From: Mya arenaria
Lineage: Eukaryota > Mollusca > Bivalvia > Myida > Myidae
Assembly (NCBI RefSeq): GCF_026914265.1
Contig: NC_069133.1
Location: 32,328,776 to 32,392,775 of the forward strand
Reading direction: 5' to 3'
DNA length: 64,000 nt
Each line of letters begins with the position of its first letter. The first letter of the stretch is position 1. Position numbers and translations under genes: made by a program. Below, one piece after another: positions 10,750-23,412 of this stretch. Under the pieces are notes generated by a model that searched no databases, was not told where the DNA came from, and worked only from the letters and a program-made list of their open reading frames with translations.

Positions 10750-11670
10750 TCTTCTTTTTATTTGATACTTCAGCAAACATTATCCTAAAAAATGAAATTA
10801 GGCTTTGTTATGTACGCATAAAACAGAAGCTCCACAGAAGATGGATTAACATGCCAAATTAATCTAGGTTCTAGATTTTCTTGCAGTAATACTCCGTCTA
10901 GACTTCAGAATCGCTGAGAGTGATTTGGCTCATGCAAATGGATCATAAATCGTCGTTCGTAGCAGAAATATGACAACATTGTCATTACAGAACTCATTCG
11001 AGAAGTTAATAGTATACTGCCTGCTAAAGTCTCTTAGGTAGTCGTTTGCTAAGAAGTCGTTGATGGATGTCGTAAATAATATGATGCTTGCGAACGTTTG
11101 GAACAAAAGTCAGCTTTAACATGACGTGAAGGGCATGTTGAAATAAAGCAATGACGGCACAGTATCTGCTCGTGCAGACTTGTGTTCTTTTATGCACATC
11201 ATATGACCTAATGCAACATTGCGGCTGGCGTTTGCACAACATAAACACGTTTGACACGTTAACATCTTGTATCTATTCCTTTCATACTATTAAGATGTTA
11301 AAAAGTAAGTAATGCTTATAATATTATAAATATATCGTGATATAATGTCGCGATTGTACAGTATATTTAATGTTTGTTGAAACTCTTTCAAAAGGCACAT
11401 TATCTCATGCAGGTGGTAAAACCATGTTTGTTTCACTGTCATGTTTAAAACGGTAATATATGAAAGTCACTTTTGAATTGGTTTATTTGGTTGAACCTGC
11501 AGGTGGCATTTACACCGTTCATATCGCTGTTCAAGGAAGTATATTTTCTGTAAATCGTTAAACAACATAAGTGAGCTTACAAAGGCTTTCCTCAGTTCTA
11601 CATGCCCTAGTTGAAGGGTGCAAATTTTTTAGTTGTTTTACTTTTCAAGCATCTAACATGACAGGTGTCT
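10750..11670. other. Intergenic, nothing recognised
   Basis: No supported gene or repeat. The right end leads into a duplicated block (11675 onward). Confidence 0.4.
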
Positions 11671-11674
11671 TAAT

Positions 11675-11990
11675 ATGTTCTTTCTGTTTCTTCTTTTCGG
11701 AACAGCCACATCAATCATTAGCTAGAAAATATGCGTTTCAACAGAGTTTGAGGATAATGCTCTTGTTTATTGCAAGTGATGCTTGGGACCTCCTTTGCAG
11801 TGCAATTTATTCCTCTCATCAAATATTACTTTTCAGTGCGGTCTACTGCTTAAGCAATCAGCACAGTAGAGAAACAATTTTATCCAGTGTTTTTATCAGC
11901 TAGCGGGCGATTGACAATGTACCATTCCGTTAACAAAATACAACAAATATGGCAAAAAAGATGTTGTCTTACATCTAGTGTAATATATTG
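11675..11990 (+). repeat. Duplicated block A, part 1 (paralogous to 37578-37860)
   Basis: Shared words include cagccacatcaatcatt, tcttgtttattgc, gcttgg, ttgcagtgca, attacttttcagtg and atacaacaaat, in the same order and strand as 37578-37860. The ORFs through both copies are not conserved as protein, so this is non-coding duplicated DNA. Confidence 0.7.
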
Positions 11991-12159
11991 CAGATGACGT
12001 GTGCAAGTTTACGTTGTGTGTTTAAACACTCGAAAAATCCAAATTTAACAACAGAGTACTTCAATTAATTCTACGTCTAAATTTCGAAACTCGCCAAATA
12101 ATATAAGATGTACAAACGAAAACGTCTTTATACTTGAATCTTGGTTTTGTTTACCGATT

Positions 12160-14110
12160 AACAGGTGCTCGAATACCCGTGATACATGTCCAATTACTGA
12201 GTTACGCGTAATACATGTCCGAAATTCTGAGTTACCAGTGATACATATCCAATTACTGAGTTACCCTTGATACATGTCCAATTACTGAGTTACCCTTGAT
12301 ACATATCCAATTACTGAGTTACCCTTGATACATGTTCGACAACTGCATTACCCGCGATACATGTCCAATTACTGAGTTACTCTTTATACAGGTCCTCATA
12401 CTGAGTTACCCGTAATACATGTCCTAATACTGAGTTACTCGTGATACATTTCCAAATACTGAGTAACCCGTGATACATGTCCGAAAACTGAGTTACCATT
12501 GATACATGTCCGAATACGGAGTTATCCGTAATACATGTCTTAATATGGAGTTACCCGTAATACATGTCCGAATACTGAGTTACCCGTGATACGTGTCCGA
12601 AATACTGAGTTACTCGTGATACATGTCCGAATACTGAGTTACCCGTGATACATGTCCAAAAACTAAGTTACCCGTGATACATGTCCGAAACAGGAGTTAC
12701 CCGTGATACATGTCCCAATACTGAGTTACCCGGGATACATGTACGAATACTGAGTTACCCGTGAAACATGTCCGAATACTGTGTTACCCTTGATTTATGT
12801 CCGAATACTGAGTTACCCGTGATACATGTCCAAAAACTAAGTTACCCGTGATACATGTCCGAAACAGGAGTTACCCGTGATACATGTCCCAATACTGAGT
12901 TACCCGGGATACATGTACGAATACTGAGTTACCCGTGAAACATGTCCGAATACTGTGTTACCCTTGATTTATGTCCGAATACTGAGTTACCGTGATACAT
13001 GTCCGAAATACTGAGTTACCCTTGAAACATGTCCGAATATTGAATATCACGTGATACCTATCTGAATACTGAGTTACCCGTGATACATGTCCGAAATACT
13101 GAGTTACCCTTGAAACATGTCCGAATATGGAATATCCAGTGATACCTATCCGAATACTGAGTTACCCGTGATAAATGTCCGAAATACTGAGTTACCCTTG
13201 AAACATGCTCGAATATGGAATATCCCGTGATACCTATCTGAATACTGAGTTACCCGTGATACATGTCCAAACACTGAGTTATCCGTGATTCATGTCCAAT
13301 TACTGAGTTACCCTTGAAATATGATCAATTACTGAGTTACCCGTGATACATGGTCGAAAACTGAGTTACCCTTAACACATGTCGGAATACTGAGTTTCCC
13401 GTGATACATGTCCAAAAACTGAGTTACCCATAACACATGTCCGAATACTGAGTTACCCGTGATACATGTTCGAATACAAAGTTACCCGTGATTCATGTCT
13501 AAATACTGAGTTACCCTTGATACATGTCCGAATACTGAATTACCCGTGATACATGTCCGAAATAATGAGTTACCCTCGATACATGTCCGAAAACGGAGTT
13601 ATACGTTATACATGTCCGAAATACTGAGTTACCTGTAATACGTGCCCGAATACTTAGATACCTGTGATGCATGCCCTATTACTGAGTTACCCTTGATACA
13701 TGTGCAATTACCTAGTTACCCGTGATACATGTCCGAAAACTGAGTTACCTGTAAAACATGTCCGAAAACTGCATTACCCGTGATACACGTCCAAATACTG
13801 ATTTACTCGTGATACATGTCCGAAAACTTAGTTACCCTTAAATCCTGTCCGAAATACTGAACAGCCCGTAAAATATGTCCGAAAACCTGAGTAGCCCGTA
13901 ATACACGTCCGAAAAAGAGCGTTACCAGTAAAACATGTCCAAAAAAGAAATAATTACCCGTAAAACATGTTCTAAACCAGATTTTCCCGTAATACATTTT
14001 CGAAAAACTGCATTACCCGTAATACATGTCTTGAAACCTGATACATGTCCAAGATACTAATTTACCCGTAAAACATGTCCAAGAAACTCAGTAACCCATA
14101 TAACATGTCT
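12160..14110 (+). repeat. 29-30-bp minisatellite, about 65 copies
   Basis: The unit is close to gagttacccgtgatacatgt plus ccgaatact or ccgaaatact. It contains higher-order structure: a block of about 176 bp is repeated at about 12655 and 12831, and a block of about 85 bp is repeated three times between about 13005 and 13255. Copies become more diverged toward 14100. There are no spacers, so it is not a CRISPR-type array. Confidence 0.95.
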
Positions 14111-14114
14111 AAAA

Positions 14115-14405
14115 ACTTACGAAACAACACAGAAGCAACATAAAACTTAATTGCTCTCTTTTGAAATCTGTTCTACCACCTGTGCATTTATACCCGTAAT
14201 ACATGTCTGAAAAACTGGGGAACCAACACAGAAGCAACATAAAACTCTCATTTGATATCTGTTCTACCACCTGTGCCAAATTATTCATATCTCGGCTTGT
14301 GTACAGAAGCAATTTATTGCAATAATTAATGTTTTATCCATTGAACTGTACAACCTCAGTTTTTCACTAATAACGTTGCAATTTTCTGTAATTAAATGAT
14401 CATTT
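14115..14405 (+). repeat. Duplicated block A, part 2 (paralogous to 38335-38515), with an internal duplication
   Basis: gaaatctgttctaccacctg appears near 14160 and a variant near 14255, and again near 38358. The sequence following it (aaattattcatatc..., gaagcaat..., ...aaatgatc) is collinear with 38380-38515. In copy B the two parts lie about 470 bp apart; here the minisatellite separates them. Confidence 0.65.
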
Positions 14406-14409
14406 TGAA

Positions 14410-15130
14410 TTGTTCTCTTAAATATATAACATTTTAAAATATTTATTATTAATGCCTAAGACCGATACCATTTCCTCATTGCAATGTTTGCCAATGTGTT
14501 CATTGCTTTCACATCTAGTTCGCCCTCTGCTCTTTTCCCTGTGCTGTCCTCCCGTGTTTTGTAACGTGCCACTGTGGATTGTTTCTATCGACCCCTGCAT
14601 TGCAACCGATATTAATTGTCCACGTGATACAAGGTACAAGATAAACATATCTTTATTTCAAATCGGACAAATGATAGCAATGAAACATAAGCCCAATGGG
14701 CTTTTCAGACATGAATGACAAACATGCACAACATAGACATGCATAACAATGAATTGGTGACCTGAAAAGCATATAGTTTTTAAAACTGATTTATACGGAG
14801 GAGTGTAAGCTCCTGGAATATTACCAATTAAGCAATTATCGTTATCCATAGAAAAGTTGGTAAGATTTTGCAATATTTAAACTATACGACAGCAGACAAC
14901 AGGTTTCATCCGAGCCGCAGATTAGTCTAATTTTGAGGCGTGTACAATAACGTTTTTGAATAAATCCACCTAAATATTTTTACAGATTAGTAGCCTGTCG
15001 ACTGAACAATAAGCATTCTACATTTAAAAAGTTGATAAGGGTCCAAAATTGCCCCCAGTGTCCTCTACACAATGACCAAAATCAAATCTACCACACTCTA
15101 ACTGTTGCCTGCTACCAACGTTTGCTTTTT
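14410..15130. other. Intergenic, nothing recognised
   Basis: Short overlapping ORFs on both strands only; no family motif. Confidence 0.4.
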
Positions 15131-15580
15131 AAGGGCAGAAATGTCAGGTGCGTCCATGTTTCCTGGTTCATTGTTTTGGCTGAAAACATCCTCGATTCGG
15201 TGAGTATTAGCACTGTTTTCTGTTTGTTTCACTTATATATTTAATAAAAGAACTTGTGCATCGAATGAAGAGCAATTGCTTGTTTTCGATGACGCTTGTT
15301 TAAGATGAAAATTATGTCCCGTATTAAAATATCTCGTGAAAACAATGCACGATATTACTAGGCTTACAGACTCACTCAGTGCACTTAATTCTTCAAAATT
15401 ACTATTTAGAACCATTTTCTTTTGTGCAAACCTCATCCGATACCATGTTTTGGTCAATGCTAGTATTTTTATTGTTTTCCGAGTTCAGATAGCCAGATTT
15501 CGAGATAAATCGGCTTATTTAAGAAAATGCTTACTGGTTCATTCGGTTAATTTCTAGAACCCAGGTTCATCTCAAATCTG
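15131..15580 (+). repeat. Dispersed ~450-bp repeat, copy 2
   Basis: Same unit and orientation as 7557-8005, starting aagggcagaaatgtc and ending ggttcatctcaaatctgg. It differs by scattered substitutions and small indels. Confidence 0.75.
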
Positions 15581-17001
15581 GTTAATCTATGCCACGTTAT
15601 AAATATCCTAATTACCAGTCATTTCAGCTCTTTTTTATTTTCACACCATAATTAACTTTGTTAATTAGTTAATACAATACGAACGTGTACAGATTTATAA
15701 TTCATTCTTTTAGGGAATGAAAAATGAAACGACAAAAGAGAGAACAAACCGACGCTTAAAGATGACAAGGAACCAGGTTCTCATTTGATTAAGTGTTTCA
15801 CATAAGTTAATATAACATAGGTACGTTTCATAAACTTATTAAAATTAAGGCTTAAAAGGGGCATTTTTTAAAATCAATATGGATAGTGTCTTTAACTTTT
15901 CACTGATTAAAAGCTGTTAAGTATTTAATTAAAATAAATGAGCATGATTGCATATATTGTGAACCTTCATTCATGGTAAAACTCAATAATTTAAAGCACT
16001 TAAGTCTCCTGCAAAGAGTCGTGTCCACCTTTAAGACGAAAAGGACTGATGTATGAGGTTCGGGCCTTAGAGTATTCATCCAATCCTCACCAACATCCAT
16101 GATATGTTTGTGTCTAAACTGACAACAGTTTGATATATTTTTTGATTTCTAAGAGTTTTCAGGATGATTGCTATTTGTATATAGTTGTTGGATATAAACA
16201 AAATTGTATCATTATTGAATCAAAACATTTTTCTTTTTTGTATGCATACTTTGAATATATCTTATTATAAGATGTGCAAATTTCAAACTAAACTTTCACA
16301 CGGTATTCAGTTAAGAATATTTCTGATTGTTATGAAAGGTACATTAGTTGTAGCTAAAATCAATCAAACTCACTATTCACATTTTACTGTTGGAATAATG
16401 TTATAATTTGGACATTGTATACTGTATTTTCACGGCTTTTGCTCGTTTTTGCCTTTGCTAATAATTATATGCTTGTTGGTATTTGCTACTCTCTATATTG
16501 ATGTTCAAGGACTACTTTACTGTCAACGTCCCCTTGTATTTTATCATAAACACATACATGCACATATTATAGTTTAAGATACACATGCGAAATTAAATGT
16601 ACTTGTTATTTCTTACGTATATTATTCTCATAATATCGATAGGATATCGTCAATAGTAATATCTATTACTTCAGTTTTATAATATGTAACATTTATTATG
16701 TACGTATGCTATAACTAAACATAATAAACTATGTTGTTTCTTTTTTAACGAGTTTGTTCATACTCGAATTAAGTCGAGTTGTTATAAAAAGACATACACT
16801 TAATATTAAACGTTTATTTGAAAATAATTTACACAAGAATTCGTAATCACAGATCAATCATGAAATCATCAAACATGGTAAACGAAGCTAAAAAACTGAC
16901 ACAGCAATTTTGCTAGAAGACTGTAAACAAAGCAAATCTAAATGATATGCCTCATCATTTCACACAAAATAAAAAAAGACGATAATACGTAGATCAGCTT
17001 C
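15581..17001. other. Intergenic, nothing recognised
   Basis: AT-rich. It may contain the 3' UTR and downstream flank of the zinc-finger exon on the minus strand near its right end (AATAAA-like words in reverse), but nothing decisive. Confidence 0.35.
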
Positions 17002-17234
17002 TTATTTCTCATAAAACTTGCAATAGTACTTCAATATTGTTTTATCCCGCAATTTTTTGCGTCTCTCTTGATCAAGCTTAGTCGAAAATGACTTTCCACA
17101 TCTTTTACACACATGACACTTGTGTGGATGATGTTTTTGCTGTATGTGTAATTCATGGGATGAATGTGATGCAATTCCCTGCCAGCATACATCACACTTG
17201 TGGCGTTCTTTCCCAGCATGCCTGCTATTTTGAA
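17002..17234 (-). CDS. Terminal exon of a C2H2 zinc-finger gene
   Basis: On the minus strand a good acceptor (ctttcttatcataaatttcag) precedes a frame reading NSRHAGKERHKCDVC. One complete finger, C-x2-C-x12-H-x4-H, runs from CDVC to HIQQKH. It is followed by a second Cys-rich stretch (HKCHVCKRCGKSF) without its histidine pair, then a basic tail ending KFYEK and TAA at 17002-17004. HAGKERHKC resembles the usual HTGEKPxxC linker between fingers, so more fingers should lie in upstream exons at higher coordinates. I did not find them in the window. C2H2 proteins are nuclear nucleic-acid binders. It could be a live terminal exon or a retained pseudogene piece. Confidence 0.6.
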
Positions 17235-17576
17235 CTGAAATTTATGATAAGAAAGAGTTTGTCTTATATATTATGCAGATGTCTTTAACCATATTGTTTA
17301 AATTTGGCGAATTAAAAAGGGAAACAACCTTCAGGAAACTGTCAACAAAATAACGTCTTAAACAAGGTTCGTCACAAATTCAATAAACAATATTTCAATT
17401 CAAGACCTAATCGTGTCTCGACTTAGTATATTACTTCCAAAATATAATGACAGATCTTCTTTAAACAGAGAGTTCTGATCAAAATGATCCATCTAAGACG
17501 TTTTATATTACACATATATTGATTAGGAAAACAATCGACGCCTTTTAATCGTCCTTTTAGTGTGTCATAGATTTAC
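17235..17576. other. Sequence upstream of the zinc-finger exon, probably intron
   Basis: It holds the acceptor at its left edge and no recognisable second exon. Confidence 0.35.
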
Positions 17577-18019
17577 CAGATTTGGGATGAACCTAGGTTC
17601 TAGAAATGTACAGAATGAACAAGTAAGCATTACCTTAAATTTGCCGATTTATCACCAAAACTGGCTACCTGCACTCGGAAAACAGTAACAATGCTATCAT
17701 TGACCTAAACAAGGTATCGAATGATGTTTGCACGAAAAATTTAAATTGTAGTTTTAAAGAATAAAATGCATTGAGTGAGTCGGTAAGCCTAGTAAGAACG
17801 TGTATTGTTTTCACGAGATATTGTAATGCACACATAATTTTCATCTTAAACAAGCGTCATCGTAATGAAGCAATTGCTCTTCATTCGGTGCACAAGGTCG
17901 TTTCTAAAGAATATCGTTGAAACATATAGAAACGTGTGTTAATACTCGCCGAATCGAGGACGTATTTCAGCCAAAACAATGAACCAGGAAACCTGGACGC
18001 ACCTGACATTACTGCCCTT
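17577..18019 (-). repeat. Dispersed ~450-bp repeat, copy 3 (inverted)
   Basis: Reverse complement of the unit at 7557-8005. The plus strand starts ccagatttgggatgaacc and ends tgacattactgccctt. Confidence 0.75.
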
Positions 18020-19615
18020 GCCTTTACATGTATCGAAAAGCACTCTGATCGTCTGTTTAGTTTAACATCGATTGCGCGAAACAAAAAACGACAGGTGGGC
18101 TTGATTGAGATTAGCTATGGTGCTTATTTTTATGACGTCATATTGGGATTTGCAATTTTGAAGAAAAGGTTGATCTGAAATATTATATGATAATTAATTA
18201 ATACCTCTAGAACATATGGTACGGTCTAAAGTGTACCGGTAACGAAAGAGTAAAACACCGAGTATACCTTCTTAAATATATTGTGTAGTATAGTGCAGAT
18301 ATTTATTTGTTAAATGGATTCGATTCAGCTTTGAAAACATCCTACTAGTGATCTTATAATGACAGATGATAAAGCTTTCATTCGTAGTCCAAAATTCATT
18401 TGTATAGATACTTACTTGGAAATTGAACATTTTGTGAATAGTTTAATGATTAGCTCGAACTCATAGCTGTGTTTCATCGATAATGTTATCGCTATCACCC
18501 CATCTAACAGTGTTATACCAACATAGTTCGTGTAATCAACGTATTAATACTCCACCTAGCTTACAACTTAAGTTTAAATCCTAACACGTCATCTTAATGG
18601 AACATAAATATTTGAAAACTTTGATAATTCATTTAAGGATGTCTAATCAATCGGACCATTGAAATGAGGTCGAATACTCAGGACGAAACTGTGGATGTCA
18701 TGGTAACATATGCAAAATAAATGTAATAAATATTCGAGAAAATGGTGGGCAAATGACAACTATTTTTGTTTTTAAAACGCAGATGTTAGTAAATTCATTC
18801 TTATATTGTAATGATTATGTCGAGGGCCCAAAACGGGCGATTTGGCTCATATTTACTAAACACAGAGTAACAAAGATCTTTTTTGCTAAAAGTGGAGTTT
18901 TCGATAAACCAATACGAGGACGGACGTTGGTCAAATTTTAAAAGCAGGTAGTCAATAAGAACAGGTTAAAAGCACACTTTACAATGATAAGGTCTGATTC
19001 ACAACGGTTTTGTCATGCTTAAGCTATCCTAGGTGCCAAGGTGTTTTATTGCACTAAGAACACAATGCAATACAATACAAGAACATTCGTCAGAGAAAAT
19101 CAATGTGACGTCACTGCTTTTACTACGGGTTGGGAGGACGCCAACTTGTAGTAGAAAACTTGCAGACGAAAGTTCACGTGGCATAAAAGTACGTCTGTTG
19201 TATAAAACATTCTAGAGGTTATCGAAGATGACGTACCTGTTATTTGTTCCAGGATTTTAATTGAAAACGATTAGAGAAATTCCGATATTTGGCAACTTGT
19301 TAACTGCATCTTTGATTTTAAGAGTAATAGGTAAAATAGGATTTTCAGCAAGAATATCTGCTTTGATTAATGTTATGTTCTGGAAACTGCTGTACTTTAA
19401 CATTGTGTTATAGGTAGATTGATTGCAGTGGTTATAGTTATTTTTTTGGCAAGATATCAATTCAATTTAAATCTTTGGATACAAATGATTCGTAACAGTA
19501 CAAGAAATATTAAACGTGCATTTTAACTTTAAAATACTAACATGTTGGCACTTTTAAGTAATATTTCTTTCCCGAAAAGTATGTTAAAGTGCATGCTCAA
19601 CGGAGAAATTCGAAA
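18020..19615. other. Intergenic or intron, nothing recognised
   Basis: No supported ORF, RNA gene or repeat. Confidence 0.4.
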
Positions 19616-19619
19616 GGTT

Positions 19620-21090
19620 ATATCTGTTTCATTGTTTAGTCGCTTAGAGGTCGGAAAAATATAGCTTCCTTGTTTAGTCGCCGAGAGGTCGGAAATATAT
19701 AGCTTCCTTGTTTAGTCGCCGAGAGGTCGGGAAGATATCGTTTCCGTGTCCAGTTGCTGAGAGGTCGCATAGATATAACTTCCTTGTTTAGTCGCCGAGA
19801 GGTCGGAAAGATATAACGTCCTCGTTTATCCGTGGAGGGGTCGAGAAGATATAGCTTCCTTGTTTAGTCGCCGAGAGGTCGGCAAGATATAGCTACCTTG
19901 TTTAGTCGCTGAGAGGTCAAAAAGATATAGTTTCCTTGTTTACCCGTTGAGGGGTCGAGAAGATATAGCTTCCTTGTTTAGTCGACACGGTGTGGAGAAG
20001 ATATAGCTTCCTTGTTTTGTCGCTGAGAGGTCGGAAAGCTATAGCTTCTGTGTTTAGTCGCTGAGGGTTGGAAAGATTTAGCTTCATTCTTAAGTCGCTG
20101 AGAAATCGTAAAGATATAGCTTCCGTGTTTAGTCGCTGAGGGGTCGAGAAAATATTGCGTCCTTGTTTAGTTGCAGAGAGTTCGGGAAGATATAGATTCC
20201 TTGTTTATCCGCTGATAGGTTGGAAAGATAAAGCTTCCTTGTTAAGTCGCTGAGAGGTCGAAAAGATATAGCTTCCGTGTTTTGTCGCTGAGGGATCGAG
20301 AAAATATAGCTCCCTTGTTTATCCGCTGAGAGGTCGGAAAGATATAGCGTTCATGTTTCGTCGCTGAGAGTTCGGGAAGATAGAGCTTTCATGTTTCGTC
20401 GCTGAAAGTTCGGAAAGATATAGCGTTCATGTTTCGTCGCTGAGAGTTCGGGAAGATATAGCTTTCATGTTTCGTCGCTGAGAGTTCGGGAAGATATAGC
20501 TTTCATGTTTTATCGCTGAGAGTTCGGGAAGATATAGCTTTCATGTTTCGTCGCTGAGAGTTCGGGAAGATATAGCTTTCATGTTTTGTCGCTGAGAGTT
20601 CGGGAAGATATAGCTTTCATGTTTTGTCGCTGAGAGTTCGGGAAGATATAGCTTTCATGTTTTGTCGCTGAGAGTTCGGGAAGTTATAGCGTTCATGTTT
20701 CGTCGCTGAGAGTTCGGGAAGATATAGTTTTCATGTTTTGTCGCTGAGAGTTCGGGAAGATATAGCTTTCATGTTTTGTCGCTGAGAGTTCGGGAAGATA
20801 TAGCTTTCATGTTTTGTCGCTGAGAGTTCGGGAAGATATAGCTTTCATGTTTCGTCGCTGAGAGTTCGGGAAGATATAGCTTTCATGTTTTGTCGCTGAG
20901 AGTTCGGGAAGATATAGCTTTCATGTTTTGTCGCTGAGAGTTCGGGAAGATATAGCTTTCATGTTTTGTCGCTGAGAGTTCGGGAAGATATAGCGTTCAT
21001 GTTTCGTCGCTGAGAGTTCGGGAAGATATAGCGTTCATGTTTCGTCGCTGAGAGTTCGGGACGATATAGCTGAGGGTAGTTGGTCAATTT
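19620..21090 (+). repeat. 38-bp minisatellite, about 37 copies
   Basis: The unit contains gatatagctttcatgtttt and gtcgctgagagttcggga. Copies before about 20330 are diverse (cttccttgtttagtcgccgagaggtcgg types). Copies from about 20400 to 21060 are nearly identical, so the array is homogenised toward its right end. Confidence 0.95.
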
Positions 21091-21395
21091 GGGAATGATA
21101 TAACGACACGTGACAGATCATATCAGGCAATGTCGTCTGGTTGAAATAAAAGTACACAATATAAAACTTTCGAATACATGTAAAAACAATATCATAAAGA
21201 TTAATATAATCGTCATTATGTCTTTTCATTTATCGTGTGTTTTATCGTGTGTTTTATCGTGTGTTTTGATAATATGGAAATATAATTGTCTCCGAATACT
21301 GCGTACTTCATGTCTTAACATGTTTGTCAATAAATTTGTGCGATTCATAATGAGAAACAGGAATTTAAGCAGACCAAATAATCACCGTCGAAGAA

Positions 21396-21848
21396 ATGAC
21401 AAAAACTGGCGATTTCGTGCAGAGCGTGAAGCACATGAACGGACTTAAACAGCCAACAATTACCCTGTTCACTGATCAACAAATAACTGGCATTAAACGT
21501 TTTTGCTGTAAAGGCATGGCACACCAACTGTTTACAAAGACTTATCAGTTGTCAAGCGCACAACACAAGAACATCCGATCTGCTTCGGCCCGACATATAC
21601 CCAACAGCCAAAACATACAGTTCATTTTTACATGATATAGCTGATAATCTCGCAAAACATGAAATTGAAAATCTGACGATAGGAACAGATGAAGAACTTG
21701 CAATGAAAAATGCAATTAGACGCTGCTTTCCCGGGGCGACGCATGTGTTATGCACAAGACATCTAAAACAAAATCTGAACAAATACATGGAAGATCACAC
21801 AATTTCAAAACAGTCGGTAGCACGAAAAAACAAAATGGAGGCCTTAAT
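21396..21848 (+). pseudogene. MULE-type transposase remnant
   Basis: Two frames are needed. The first reads PTITLFTDQQITGIKRFCC. After a stop and frame change the second reads TIGTDEELAMKNAIRRC, then FPGATHVLCTRHLKQNLNKY. The block GTDxExAMxxAIxxxFPxAxHxLCxxHLxxN is the hallmark around the second catalytic Asp of Mutator-like (MULE) transposases. The catalytic Asp region and the C/H block survive. The 5' and 3' parts of the ORF and any terminal repeats are missing or unrecognised. Confidence 0.65.
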
Positions 21849-22556
21849 ATAAAATATTTCCAAGCATACTTCTCATATAGGGGCCTCGACAGCAAATGAA
21901 AATGGTCCATTTCCCTAATCCTGTATTTTGCGATTTTTGTAGCTAGTCATAACGGCAGAAACTCATATTGTCCGACTGTGGTCGATATTAGTCGAGGTTC
22001 GGCATATATTGTCGTCAATTGTCTGGTCTTAGTACTACGAGTATCCCCTTATCGCGTCAAATACGTGATATGTGTTTTAATAAAACTGTGAACAATTTTA
22101 CAAAGATTTCACAATTTTCCGGAATTACCTTAACAAACTTTCGATTTCATTTTCCAGCTTGAAAAGAAAAAAAGTTTCATATTAATGCAACATAATGGAA
22201 ATAAACAATTCTGTAGAATTGCCTCACGAAAAGCGGTTCGAATGATAATAATTAGTTTGTCTGCCAGTCTGTCTGCGTATTTTCATAATTTGTTTGCCAA
22301 AGTGTGTTTGTGTTTTTTGAAAGTTGAAAGTTGATAGTAGAAATTTGAACGGAAGTGATAAGAAGCTGAACCAGTTTTCGACGACATCAATGTTCTGTCC
22401 AGTTGTACAGGAACGTTTACAAACGCCCAAACGTCTTTTGAAACAGGAAGTTCGTTGTGTTAAAAGAGAAATGCTAATATCGTGCATTTCGCAAATAAGT
22501 TGGCGAAAAAGGCAAGCGGAAAGTAACACGCTTTGTTCTAACATAAACCTTCATTA
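21849..22556. other. Intergenic, nothing recognised
   Basis: No supported gene. It ends at the 9-bp inverted-repeat palindrome that opens the next block. Confidence 0.4.
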
Positions 22557-22899
22557 GGCTCGCTCCACAGAGCGAGCCTTTTTTAGTGATTGCTTTATGA
22601 GAACGCACTGGAGACGGAAATGAATTATTTAAGCCTTTCGATTGTAAGTCTATGCACAGAAAAGTGTTGTTGAAAATTTAGAATAAGAGAATGATATTAT
22701 TTTTGACTACTTTTGGAGTGATTTCTATTTTTTTTCTTTTACCTTATTGGCAAAAAATGTAACGAAATAATGTAATTTGTCTATTTCGAGGCGTATGAAC
22801 AAGGGCCCTGAGGTCAATAACTCCTTTCAATTCTTGAGCATGCGCAAAGTAATTATACGCATGCGGTGCGGGGTGATACAGGAATCCAGTGGATTTCGT

Positions 22900-23412
22900 G
22901 AAATCACTCAAAACGTAAAATCCATTCATAACTCATTTAATCTAATTAATAAATTATTTTTGTTAGATTTATTTTGGAAGGTGCCCCATGAAGGGTATAT
23001 GCTTCAAATTTTATTGAAATATGTCAAAATATGAAGAAGTTAGAGCAATTTTTCGATTTTTTTTTCTAAAATAGATAGGAAATCAAGGTGAAATCCAGAT
23101 TTCTAGAAGTAAAATCCACTCATAATTTATATTTTTAAATTAATAATTTTATTTTTTGGAAAGTGCCTCATAAAGGGTTTATATTTCAAATTTTATTGAA
23201 ATTGTTAAAAAAAATTTAAAGAAGTTAGAGCAAGTTTTCATAAATAGATCGGAAATCGAGACGAAATCAATATTTCGAGAAGTGAAATCCACTCATGAAA
23301 TTAACTCATTTATATAAAAAAAAATTGTATACATATTGGAAAGTGCCTCATAAAGTGTATATATTTTAAATTTTATCGAAATTGGTCAAAATATGAAGAA
23401 GTTAGAGCAATT
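22900..23412 (+). repeat. ~185-bp tandem repeat, about 2.7 copies
   Basis: aaatccactcat followed by ggaaagtgcctcataaagg, attttattgaaatt and gaagaagttagagcaa recurs at about 22916, 23105 and 23287. The last copy runs directly into the next array. Confidence 0.8.

Noticed and set aside
10130..10862. ORFs with poly-Ser, Phe, Leu, Arg, Lys, Tyr and Ile runs
   Set aside because: Readings of a TTC/CTC/TTA microsatellite in six frames; no conserved flanking coding sequence.
12160..14110. CRISPR-like array of ~29-bp repeats
   Set aside because: Head-to-tail repeats with no unique spacers, in eukaryotic DNA with introns and retrotransposons; no cas genes.
22557..22584. Rho-independent terminator (GC hairpin plus T-run)
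   Set aside because: The form fits, but the genome is eukaryotic. The same 9-mer recurs at 26574, which fits element ends better.
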